Origin: Anaerobutyricum hallii
GTDB lineage: Bacteria > Bacillota > Clostridia > Lachnospirales > Lachnospiraceae
Direction of reading: 5' to 3'
Length of the DNA: 64,000 nucleotides
Assembly (NCBI RefSeq): GCF_900209925.1
Contig: NZ_LT907978.1
Location: 480,001-544,000, forward strand
The position numbers and the translations under genes were made by a program. Numbering within the stretch: the stretch's first letter is position 1; every line of letters starts with the position of its first letter. Below, piece after piece: positions 17,029-24,246 of this stretch. Under the pieces are notes generated by a model. The model did no database searches and was not told where the DNA came from. It worked only from the letters and a program-made list of their open reading frames with translations.

Positions 17029-18223
17029 TGGCTTTTCCCTCCTCTCGATAAGTATACTCTAAACTATTACGCAACGTAGGAGTCAATAGCTTTTTTAAAT
17101 ATTTTGTTAGTTCTACAAATTCAAAGTTCTTTAGGGCTTCTTTCTTCAAAGCAGCCTGTCCCATTTCCTTTTCATAATCACCCTTGGCATAAGCCACATT
17201 GCTCAATGCCCGGAGCATCTTATCTTTTGCCAGCTTCTTCATAACCTCCGCAAGATCAGCGTCCAGAGTACCACGCTTCACATAGCGGTTTATGGTATTC
17301 AGACGCTTCTCATATATCTGCTTCAGCGGATGATCGTCCGCAAGTTCCCGCTGTTCTCTGCCTTTCAGATTGCCGATCTGCCGACAGGTTCGGTGCAGCT
17401 TGTCCCCCGGCGCATAACCGCCGCAATATTTGGTGTGCCTTGCGTTGGTTGTCAGAAACCATTTGCCGCAGATTTTGCATTTCTTAGGCGCATGGCCGAC
17501 ACACAAGCCCTCAAAGAGATCAGATCGGAACATCCCAACAAAGGAAACATAGTGGATTCGTTTGACCAGCTTTGCAACTTCTTCGCCGGGACGGATGACC
17601 GATACATACTGAACAGAATTGTTCAGGGTAGACATCCAGGCATTGCCCTCTGTGATAGACAACTCTGGCGGGAAATAGCTGCCGAACATTCTGGCGAAGC
17701 CCTCTGCGGTGCGGTCTGCTTCGTTACCGTCTGATTTTTCTGCAAAATCAAGCATTGCCGTTTGATATTCCCCAAGGGAGTATGCCAGATGTCCAAACAC
17801 AGCGGTATAGCGTTGGAGTATGATTGCATCCGCATATTTCGGAACTTCTTCAAACTGCAAGGAGTTGGTTGCGGCTTTTATAGCAAACTCCACATATTTC
17901 AGCGCATTGTCGGCAGTAAATACCTTTTCTATCCGTTCCCGGTGCTTTGGTATGTCCATGTGGGAGAATGGCAGCGTTTTACTGAGAATCCCCAACATTG
18001 TCAGAGCAGCTTCCCTTGCCATAGGAAATAGCGCAGAAGCATCCTGCCCGGCGTTCAGCAGACCAAGCAGCAGATTGATTTTCTCGCATTGCTCATTCAT
18101 CTTTGCAATGGTATCCGCAGGAACATTCAGTGCATCACAGGCAAGAGTGCCGACAGGAAATGTTTTGCCCTCATATATGACCGTATCCTGCCAAAAATCC
18201 AATGTCATCAGTTCTTGATTCAT
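17012..18223 (-). CDS. DUF6076 family protein
   Basis: About 403 residues from ATG 18223, which follows GGAGGGCAAGC; an upstream in-frame start at 18271 lacks a ribosome site. The protein is mainly helical. It carries a zinc-binding segment near residue 270 (CKICGKWFLTTNARHTKYCG, then HRTCRQIGNLKGREQR), a pattern seen in DUF6076 proteins of Lachnospiraceae mobile elements. A nucleic-acid-binding role is inferred only from the zinc motif. It heads the leftward operon with the MerR and sigma-like genes. Confidence 0.75.
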   Translation of the reverse strand: MNQELMTLDFWQDTVIYEGKTFPVGTLACDALNVPADTIAKMNEQCEKINLLLGLLNAGQDASALFPMAREAALTMLGILSKTLPFSHMDIPKHRERIEKVFTADNALKYVEFAIKAATNSLQFEEVPKYADAIILQRYTAVFGHLAYSLGEYQTAMLDFAEKSDGNEADRTAEGFARMFGSYFPPELSITEGNAWMSTLNNSVQYVSVIRPGEEVAKLVKRIHYVSFVGMFRSDLFEGLCVGHAPKKCKICGKWFLTTNARHTKYCGGYAPGDKLHRTCRQIGNLKGREQRELADDHPLKQIYEKRLNTINRYVKRGTLDADLAEVMKKLAKDKMLRALSNVAYAKGDYEKEMGQAALKKEALKNFEFVELTKYLKKLLTPTLRNSLEYTYREEGKANDDSK

Positions 18224-18303
18224 GCTTGCCCTCCTGTCCTGTTTTTTGAATTTTTTAATTATACCATGCAAATGTGAAGAAATCTACATTTCCTCCATAT
18301 AAA

Positions 18304-18355
18304 AAACACAGGCCGCCAACCTTTCGCAATGCGTACAGTCAACGACCTGTTTTTA
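18304..18355. terminator. Bidirectional terminator-like hairpin
   Basis: ACAGGcCG (18308 on) pairs with CGaCCTGT (ending 18350), with A-rich and T-rich flanks, between the DUF6076 promoter region and the end of the leftward 4-TM protein gene. The pairing is short relative to the loop. Confidence 0.4.
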
Positions 18356-18389
18356 TCAGTTATTCATGAAAAAAATTGAAGGATTCACC

Positions 18390-18782
18390 TTACTTCCTCC
18401 CTTTTATTTTCATAACCAACATTGGTGAAATCAAAGCCGATAAAACAACAAGTATCCATGTATTTCCAGTCAGAATGTTGTAAGATTGAAGCAAGCCTGC
18501 AAATCCTTCACCAGATTTGATGTAGGATGACAAGTCAAATAAGTTCGTCAAAACAAACCACATCACGCCAAATAAAATGTAATCTCGTTTTACACACCCT
18601 TTGATTTTAGGCACAAACAGATATGCAACAAGAAAGATGCAAACGCTCAAAATAAACCCGCTTAATGGGAGTGCCAGTATCTCAAGATGCACCATAAGCA
18701 CATATTCACGGAATCCACCATTTAATATTGCGATAGGTATAATCATAACCCATATCAAAAACACAATCACATACTTCTTCAT
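18390..18782 (-). CDS. Small four-helix membrane protein
   Basis: About 130 residues from ATG 18782, which follows GGAG in the tail of the flavodoxin gene. Four hydrophobic helices cover most of the length, with a short polar loop (DLSSYIKSGEG). I do not recognise the family. It is the last gene of the MarR-flavodoxin operon, 10 bp downstream of the flavodoxin stop, and may be its membrane partner. Confidence 0.7.
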   Translation of the reverse strand: MKKYVIVFLIWVMIIPIAILNGGFREYVLMVHLEILALPLSGFILSVCIFLVAYLFVPKIKGCVKRDYILFGVMWFVLTNLFDLSSYIKSGEGFAGLLQSYNILTGNTWILVVLSALISPMLVMKIKGRK

Positions 18783-18792
18783 ATAAATCTTT

Positions 18793-19326
18793 CTATCTCC
18801 ATTTTTCAATTTGCTTCAGCAACGGTTCTAAATAGGATTGATCCGTCCAATCACATTTTTGCCCCACTGTACACATCAATGCTTTTTGCCAGGGCTCATA
18901 TTCATCCGGATTTTGTTTTGCAACTGCTTTCTGGAGCATCTTACAAAGCGCTCTGTCCGTAAATTTCATTGTTTCTTCATCCCAAGCCCCTCTGCAATAG
19001 AATAGCGGTATACTACGAAGTTCGTTTTTGAAATGCAGGTCTCTCATTTGCAAGATTGCCTTCTCATCGTATGGAGAAGCACCGACTGCAAACACAGCGA
19101 TCTTTTTATCTGCTAACTGACCTATATTCTTCTTAATAAATTGGAATCCTGCAATGCCGGAAGCGTAAACACCGCCACCCAGCAGGATCACATCATAGGG
19201 TTTCAGATCCACAGCATTTGCGTTTTTTGTTTCAGCACAATCATACCCGGTCATTTCGGCTAACCAGTCCGCATACTTTTTTGTTGCGCCATATTTCGAT
19301 TGAAATAAAATAATACCTTTACTCAT
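18793..19326 (-). CDS. Flavodoxin-domain protein (HemG-like)
   Basis: The 177-residue protein starts with the flavodoxin FMN-binding loop FQSKYGATKKYADWL and continues with LLGGGVYASGIAGF, a pattern found in flavodoxin_5/HemG-type proteins. It would bind FMN and carry electrons or oxidise a tetrapyrrole intermediate. Here it is part of a MarR-controlled operon, so redox defence is as likely. The start ATG 19326 overlaps the MarR gene by 8 nt. Confidence 0.85.
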   Translation of the reverse strand: MSKGIILFQSKYGATKKYADWLAEMTGYDCAETKNANAVDLKPYDVILLGGGVYASGIAGFQFIKKNIGQLADKKIAVFAVGASPYDEKAILQMRDLHFKNELRSIPLFYCRGAWDEETMKFTDRALCKMLQKAVAKQNPDEYEPWQKALMCTVGQKCDWTDQSYLEPLLKQIEKWR

Positions 19327-19801
19327 GTCCCTGAATCTCCTGTAAGTTATCTCCGATTTGTATAATGGTCTGTATGGTTGTTTGCAGCTGTTCCTCTGAC
19401 ACATCGTCAAACATTTTCTTCATGATTTTCATGGTCATTTCATCATTTTTTGCACAAAACGCTCTGCAATAATCGGTAAGCTCAATACGCTGCTTTCTCT
19501 TATCGCTTTCGTCCGCAGTAATATCAACAAATCCTTTCTTTTTAAGCTTCAATAAAATCTGTTTTACATTCTGGTGAGAGCTTCCCATGATCTCCGCAAG
19601 CTCCTTGATAGTTGGCTTCTCTTTACACATATTGATACAGATAATTGCAAAAAACTGCTTCCAGCTGATCTCTTGCATCGTACCATCTGCGACTGCTTGA
19701 AATCTATTATCAAAGGCACTCAGTAAACCAAGCAAAAAATAGGATTGTTCAATCCCTGTAAAGTCAACTTTGCCACTGTTGATTACTTCTTTAATATTCA
19801 T
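19319..19801 (-). CDS. MarR family regulator
   Basis: From ATG 19801 (ribosome site GGAGGATAG) the protein has about 160 residues with a MarR winged helix: TIKELAEIMGSSHQNVKQIL, then the wing KKGFVDITADESDKRKQRIEL. An upstream in-frame start at 19846 falls inside the operator and has no ribosome site. It heads the flavodoxin operon and its promoter has two palindromes, so autorepression is very likely. Confidence 0.92.
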   Translation of the reverse strand: MNIKEVINSGKVDFTGIEQSYFLLGLLSAFDNRFQAVADGTMQEISWKQFFAIICINMCKEKPTIKELAEIMGSSHQNVKQILLKLKKKGFVDITADESDKRKQRIELTDYCRAFCAKNDEMTMKIMKKMFDDVSEEQLQTTIQTIIQIGDNLQEIQGHE

Positions 19802-19813
19802 TCTATCCTCCAT

Positions 19814-19863
19814 AGGTAATATATTACCTTTAATAAGGTAACACATTACCTATTATTTGTCAA
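19814..19863 (-). promoter_or_regulatory. MarR operon promoter with two palindromic operators
   Basis: Two sites of the form AGGTAA-N4-TTACCT lie at 19814-19829 and 19836-19851, with 22 bp between their starts. A leftward -35 TTGACA is at 19858-19863, so the first operator occupies the -35/-10 spacer and the second the start of the transcript. No strong -10 hexamer stands out. Confidence 0.85.
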
Positions 19864-19966
19864 TAGAATAGGGCGAAATCTATATTGTAAGATAAGTTGT
19901 CCTGTTTTTTGAAATAGGGTTGTCCTGCTTTTAGCCTGTTTTTTTCAAAATCCGTCATAACCATAG

Positions 19967-20016
19967 TGGAAAGAGCGAAGCACCTGCCAATCACGGCGGG
20001 TGCTTCGTGCTTTCCA
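19967..20016 (+). other. Long hairpin in the leader of the primase operon
   Basis: TGGAAAG-GCGAAGCACC-TGCC pairs with GGC-GGGTGCTTCG-GCTTTCCA. No T run follows, so it is not an obvious terminator. Upstream, GTTGTCCTG occurs twice, 21 bp apart (19898 and 19919 region). It could be a leader or replication structure of the mobile element. Confidence 0.5.
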
Positions 20017-20041
20017 GACTATTATGAACGGAGGTTTTTCT

Positions 20042-20662
20042 ATGACAATCTATGAAACCATCAAGGCGGCAATCAGCGTAAAGCAAGCCGCCGAACATTA
20101 CGGGCTGAAAGTCAACCGCAACGGTATGGCTTGCTGCCCGTTCCACAATGACAGGCATCCGAGCTTGAAGCTGAACGAGGATTATTTTTTCTGCTTTGGC
20201 TGCGGAGCTAAGGGGGATGTAATTGACCTTGTGGCAAGGCTATTCAATCTGAGCAGCTATGAAGCAGCGCAGAAGCTGGCGGCGGATTTCGGGCTTGACC
20301 CGAAACCTCCTACTGCCGCAGTTTTACCCAAGCCGAAACATCCTTACATCCGTCAGTTCCGGGAGGATGAAATGCTGTGCTTCCGGGTGCTGACGGACTA
20401 TCTGCATCTTCTGGAGGACTGGAAAGTGCAGTATGCACCCAAGACACCGGACGAGCCTTACGATGACCGTTTTGTGGAAGCCTGCCAGATGCACTGCCAT
20501 ATCGAATATATGGCAGATGTGCTGACCGTGGGTGATTTGGAAGAACGGGTCGCACTGGTGGACGAGCTGATGAAAAGCGACAAGATCTCTTTTCTGAAAG
20601 AGTACACCGAACGAAAGAAAAAGGAGGTGGCGCACAATGGCGAAGAACCGGAAAACGCCTGA
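20042..20662 (+). CDS. CHC2 zinc-finger primase-type protein
   Basis: From ATG 20042 (ribosome site CGGAGG) the protein has about 206 residues. The N-terminal ~90 residues form a DnaG-type CHC2 zinc finger (CCPFHNDRHPSLKLNED, FFCFGCGAKGDVIDLV). The rest is helical, without the Toprim catalytic domain, so it is a primase zinc-binding subunit rather than a full primase. It overlaps the next gene by 26 nt. The pair probably primes replication of the element after excision or transfer. Confidence 0.9.
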   Translation: MTIYETIKAAISVKQAAEHYGLKVNRNGMACCPFHNDRHPSLKLNEDYFFCFGCGAKGDVIDLVARLFNLSSYEAAQKLAADFGLDPKPPTAAVLPKPKHPYIRQFREDEMLCFRVLTDYLHLLEDWKVQYAPKTPDEPYDDRFVEACQMHCHIEYMADVLTVGDLEERVALVDELMKSDKISFLKEYTERKKKEVAHNGEEPENA

Positions 20663-22028
20663 TATGAATTTACCTGTCTGGTTTGACGGGCAGAACATCA
20701 ACGAAGCTCTGTTTTGTGAAGAATTTCTGCAAGAGCGCAGAATTATTTTCGCAAACGGAGCTTTTTTCACACCCGATGGTCGGGTGACAGACGATCTCCC
20801 TCTGCGTGGAGAGATTTACGACAAGCTGAAATTCTGTGCCGTGAACAACATTCCCCGGAAGATCACCAACATTCTGGAGGTGCTGAAGCTGGAAGCGCAA
20901 GTGCCTGACTTTCCACCGGAGCGGGATCGGATTCATGTGTCCAACGGTACGCTGCTGCTGAACGGAACATTTACCGAGGGCAGACCGGCTATCGTGAGAA
21001 GTCGTCTGCCGGTTGCTTACAATCCTAACGCTCCTGCGCCGGTGATCTGGATGAACTTTCTGGATGGTCTGCTCCACGCAGAGGACATCCCCACCTTACA
21101 GGAGTTCATCGGCTACTGTCTGATTCCCTCCAACAAGGGGCAGCGCATGATGGTGATTAAGGGCAACGGCGGTGAGGGCAAATCCCAAATCGGTGCGGTG
21201 CTGTCCACCATCTTCGGCACGAATATGAAAGACGGCAGCATCGGTAAGATTTCTGAAAACCGTTTTGCCCGTGCCGATCTGGAACACATCCTGCTGTGCG
21301 TGGATGATGATATGCGAATGGAAGCCCTGCGTCAGACCAACTATGTAAAATCCATCGTGACGGCACAGGGCAAGATGGACTTGGAACGCAAAGGCAAGCA
21401 GAGTTATCAGGGCTGGATGTTTGCCCGACTACTGGCGTTCAGCAACGGCGATCTCCAAGCCCTGTATGACCGTAGCGACGGTTTTTACCGCAGACAGCTT
21501 GTGCTGACCACCAAGGAAAAGCCTGTGGACAGAGCCGACGATCCCGACCTTGCGGAGAAAATGAAAGCCGAAGCCGAGGGTATTTTCCTCTGGGCTTTTG
21601 AAGGATTGCAGCGGCTCGTTGCCAACAACTTTAAGTTTTCGGAGAGTGACCGCATCCGTGAAAACCGGGAAGCGGTTAAGCGTGACAATAACAATATTTT
21701 CGATTTCATGGAGTCGGAGGGATACATCCGGCGCAAAGTGGATGCGTCCATCAGCTCCAAGGATTTCTATGAAATCTACCGGATGTGGTGCGAGGAAAAC
21801 TCCCTTGCACCGCTGAAAGCCCGCAGCTTCAGCGATGCCATGGTTGCTAATGCCAAGAAATTCAATCTGGAGCATTGCAACAACATCACCAACTCTGCCG
21901 GACGGCGGGTGTGGGGATTCATAGGAGTGGAAGCGATTGCACGACCTCATATAAATGGGTTTTACGATGTTTCGCCGTGTACGTACGTACCGGAGGACAT
22001 TCCGAAGGAATGGCGGGACGAATCGTAA
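20637..22028 (+). CDS. P4/D5-type primase-helicase (DUF5906-like)
   Basis: The 463-residue protein has a D5-like N-terminal region followed by a superfamily III helicase core: Walker A KGNGGEGKSQIGAVL, Walker B LLCVDDDMR, and motif C-like FARLLAFSNGD. The C-terminal region contains the usual phage-type winged helix. Together with the CHC2 protein it would replicate the mobile element. GTACGTACGTAC occurs near its 3' end (21979-21990) and a related GTACGTATGTAC just after the gene, possible replication-protein sites. Confidence 0.9.
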   Translation: MAKNRKTPDMNLPVWFDGQNINEALFCEEFLQERRIIFANGAFFTPDGRVTDDLPLRGEIYDKLKFCAVNNIPRKITNILEVLKLEAQVPDFPPERDRIHVSNGTLLLNGTFTEGRPAIVRSRLPVAYNPNAPAPVIWMNFLDGLLHAEDIPTLQEFIGYCLIPSNKGQRMMVIKGNGGEGKSQIGAVLSTIFGTNMKDGSIGKISENRFARADLEHILLCVDDDMRMEALRQTNYVKSIVTAQGKMDLERKGKQSYQGWMFARLLAFSNGDLQALYDRSDGFYRRQLVLTTKEKPVDRADDPDLAEKMKAEAEGIFLWAFEGLQRLVANNFKFSESDRIRENREAVKRDNNNIFDFMESEGYIRRKVDASISSKDFYEIYRMWCEENSLAPLKARSFSDAMVANAKKFNLEHCNNITNSAGRRVWGFIGVEAIARPHINGFYDVSPCTYVPEDIPKEWRDES

Positions 22029-22034
22029 CCCCCG

Positions 22035-22266
22035 TTGCTGGTACGTATGTACGCAGCAAAAGAGCGTGAAACGCTCGTTATAGAAACAGCACATTTCTTT
22101 TGCTTGGGCTGTTTCTATGTCCACGGAATTTTGCAAAAGTACCGTGGACAGGCAGTGAAAGATACGGTTTTCACTGCCAACCTCTGCAAGAGAATGCTCC
22201 GCAGAGCAGTATCGTACAGAGGTGCTGACCATGGAAAAAGTTGCAGACATTTTCACTTTGGTCAGC
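22035..22266 (+). repeat. Array of seven successive inverted repeats
   Basis: In 232 bp there are consecutive hairpins: TTGCTG/CAGCAA (22035-22059), GAGCGT/ACGCTC (22062-22076), ATAGAAACAGC/GCTGTTTCTAT (22080-22118), GTCCACGG/CCGTGGAC (22119-22149), GGCAGTGAAA/TTTCACTGCC (22151-22178), ACCTCTG/CAGAGGT (22180-22223, with an internal CTCTGC/GCAGAG alternative) and GCTGACCA/TGGTCAGC (22224-22266). They tile the space end to end with different sequences. The location between the replication genes and oriT suggests single-strand initiation or origin structures rather than terminators. Confidence 0.8.
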
Positions 22267-22344
22267 AGAGGTCGCCGCAGTGACCGCACTCCCCCTCGGG
22301 AGAGCCCTCGGAGAGCCCACGGCACTTTGCAGCCATTATGGATG

Positions 22345-22372
22345 AAAGTGTAATAGTGGGTTATTACACTTT
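22345..22372 (+). other. MobV-type oriT with predicted nick site
   Basis: AAAGTGTAATA and TATTACACTTT are perfect 11-bp arms around GTGGGT. The sequence TAGTGGG/TTAT matches the MobV (pMV158-type) nick consensus TAGTGTG/TTA as I recall it, placing the nick after G22360. It lies 62 bp upstream of the MobV relaxase gene, as usual for this family. Confidence 0.75.
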
Positions 22373-22433
22373 GAAAAAGTGCCGTTCCCCAGCTCTCCGC
22401 TGTCTGCAAATCTCAAAGAAAGGAAGAACATCT

Positions 22434-23723
22434 ATGGCAAGAAATGATGGAATTGACCGTACCTTAGCCAGGAATCAAGACTTGGAAACCTCGGATGATG
22501 TGGCTAAGGTACAGGAACACAATGAGCGTGAAAAAGACCGTTATTCCAATGTGGACATCGTGCCGGAACGCACTCCGCTTAACGTCCATTTCAAAGCTCC
22601 CAGCGCCAGCTATACAGAAATGTTTGAGCAGTTGGAACGAGACAAGGTGATTTCCACAAGAGGTCTGAAAGAGGATGCCGTTAAATATGGCGAGCTGGTA
22701 TTCGATGTGAACTCCGCTTACTTCTACAACCACGGCGGCTATGAATTTGCAAAACAGTTTTATGCCGATGCCTATAAAGCCGCCGTGGAGATCGTAGGCG
22801 GTGAGCAGTATATCCTCTCCGCTGTGATGCACGCCGATGAACGCAATCGGGCAATGTCCGAAGCTCTGGGCGAGGATGTGTACCACTATCACCTTCATGT
22901 GGTTTATATCCCGGTGGTGGAAAAGCAAATCCTGTGGTCGAAGCGGTGCAAGGATGAATCCCTCCGTGGAACCGTCAAGGAGGTCATCACACAGGTCAGC
23001 CGCAGTAAGAAATGGGAGTCCAAGCCGGTGCTTGGTGAGGACGGAAATCCCATGCTCAACGCAAAAGGAAAAAAGATTTTGAAGTCGTCCTACAGTGTGT
23101 TGCAGGATGACTTTTTTCAGTTCATGCGAGCTGCCGGATATACCGATGTGGAGCGTGGAGAGCGTGGCAGCACCGAGGAGCATCTGACGGTGACGCAGTT
23201 TAAGGTGCAGGCAGAACAGCAGCGTTTGGAAGCTGTGACCGGACAGGTGGCACAGGCCGAGCAGAGTTTGGAGGACGCCAAAGCTGCCACGGAAAAGCAG
23301 AAAAAGAAACTGGAAGCTCTGAAAAAGGAAACGCAGGCTGCCAACTCTGTTGCTATGACCGCACATGAGATTGAGTCGATGGGTAAGAAAAATCCCATCA
23401 CCGGAAATATCACGCTGTCAGCGGATGAGTGCCGTACCCTAAAAGATTATGCGGTCAGCAGCTTTGCGGAAAAGTCTGAGAAGCTGAAATACAAGCAGAA
23501 ATTTGAGAAGGCAGAGAAAAGCGCAAAGATCTGGAAAGACCGTTATGAAAAACTGGATAAAGACCATGAGGAACTGAAACAGAAAGTCCAGCCTTTCCTG
23601 GATGCGATTGAGATTGCATCTGAAAAAGTCTGGGCTTTTATCAATGCCATCCTCGCCAGAGGAAAGGAACTGTATGAACACAAACACCCTGCCCGGAAGC
23701 GTGGACAGGATATGGAAATTTAA
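22434..23723 (+). CDS. MobV family relaxase (Mob_Pre)
   Basis: From ATG 22434 (ribosome site AAAGGAAG) the protein has 429 residues. It has the MobV N-terminal pattern RNDGIDRTLARNQDLETS and the HxH-bearing motif YHYHLHVVYIPVVE, then SKRCKDESLRGTVKEVI. The C-terminal half is a long coiled coil (about 270-400). It would nick oriT just upstream and pilot the strand during mobilization by a helper conjugation system. An upstream in-frame start at 22338 would run through oriT and is rejected. Confidence 0.93.
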   Translation: MARNDGIDRTLARNQDLETSDDVAKVQEHNEREKDRYSNVDIVPERTPLNVHFKAPSASYTEMFEQLERDKVISTRGLKEDAVKYGELVFDVNSAYFYNHGGYEFAKQFYADAYKAAVEIVGGEQYILSAVMHADERNRAMSEALGEDVYHYHLHVVYIPVVEKQILWSKRCKDESLRGTVKEVITQVSRSKKWESKPVLGEDGNPMLNAKGKKILKSSYSVLQDDFFQFMRAAGYTDVERGERGSTEEHLTVTQFKVQAEQQRLEAVTGQVAQAEQSLEDAKAATEKQKKKLEALKKETQAANSVAMTAHEIESMGKKNPITGNITLSADECRTLKDYAVSSFAEKSEKLKYKQKFEKAEKSAKIWKDRYEKLDKDHEELKQKVQPFLDAIEIASEKVWAFINAILARGKELYEHKHPARKRGQDMEI

Positions 23724-23739
23724 TGGAGGTAACTGCTTA

Positions 23740-23925
23740 TTGAAGAAATATTATGAGGATGCAAAGTATAATGCGGCATTTGTCCGCTGTGTGGATGTTA
23801 TGAGCCAGATGCTCCAAAAATATGGACATCAGGTTTTGGATAAATTGGAGCAGGATGCACCGCAGAAAGTGGAGCATTCCGAGGAAAGTAATCAAGCGCA
23901 GCCTTTGACGAATAAGGCTGCGTAA
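23740..23925 (+). CDS. Small conserved mobile-element protein
   Basis: A 61-residue frame starts at TTG 23740 after GGAGGTAACTGC. The product (KKYYEDAKYNAAFVRCVDVM, then LQKYG and an acidic tail) is predicted helical. Similar short proteins follow mob genes in related elements, from memory. No function is known. It starts 17 bp after the relaxase stop. Confidence 0.65.
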   Translation: MKKYYEDAKYNAAFVRCVDVMSQMLQKYGHQVLDKLEQDAPQKVEHSEESNQAQPLTNKAA

Positions 23926-23937
23926 AAATTTACAATT

Positions 23938-23988
23938 TACACGTTGCGTATTCGCTGTGGCTATGCTATAATGATTACGCAACGTGTA
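23938..23988 (+). promoter_or_regulatory. Promoter enclosed by a 13-bp inverted repeat
   Basis: TACACGTTGCGTA (23938-23950) and TACGCAACGTGTA (23976-23988) are perfect inverted repeats. TTGCGT (23944-23949) and TATAAT (23967-23972) with a 17-bp spacer form a strong promoter partly inside them. Binding of one protein to both arms would silence the HTH gene and recombinase. ATTACGCAACGT recurs at 17066-17077. Confidence 0.8.
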
Positions 23989-24015
23989 TTTTTGTTTTTT
24001 ATGGAGAAAAGACAG

Positions 24016-24246
24016 ATGGATTGTAAGAACAGAATTATCAAGTTGCGGGAAAGTACAGGACTGAACCGGAAAGATTTTTGCAAGCTCGTCCATATCCCTT
24101 ACCGGACTATGACCGAGTGGGAATTGGATAACCGCCATGCACCGGATTATGTGCTGTGGCTTTTGGAGTATTATATCCGCAACGAAGGACTTATGGTAAA
24201 AGAAATGAACGAGGGAGGTGGCGATTCTGAAAAAGAAACAACTTAA
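24016..24246 (+). CDS. Small HTH protein upstream of recombinase
   Basis: A 76-residue frame starts at ATG 24016 after GGAGAAAAG (ATG 24001 is possible). It contains an XRE-like helix-turn-helix (RIIKLRESTGLNRKDFCKLV, then YRTMTEWELDNRHAPDYVL). It ends inside the start of the recombinase gene. It is a plausible excision factor or repressor acting on the inverted-repeat promoter just upstream. Confidence 0.75.
   Translation: MDCKNRIIKLRESTGLNRKDFCKLVHIPYRTMTEWELDNRHAPDYVLWLLEYYIRNEGLMVKEMNEGGGDSEKETT

Noticed and set aside
21429-22409. 326-codon minus-strand frame over the primase and hairpin array
   Set aside because: Antisense to the conserved D5-like helicase and through the oriT region; codon pattern is that of a shadow frame.
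22464-23366. 300-codon minus-strand frame over the relaxase
   Set aside because: Antisense of the MobV gene, whose motifs and start are clear.
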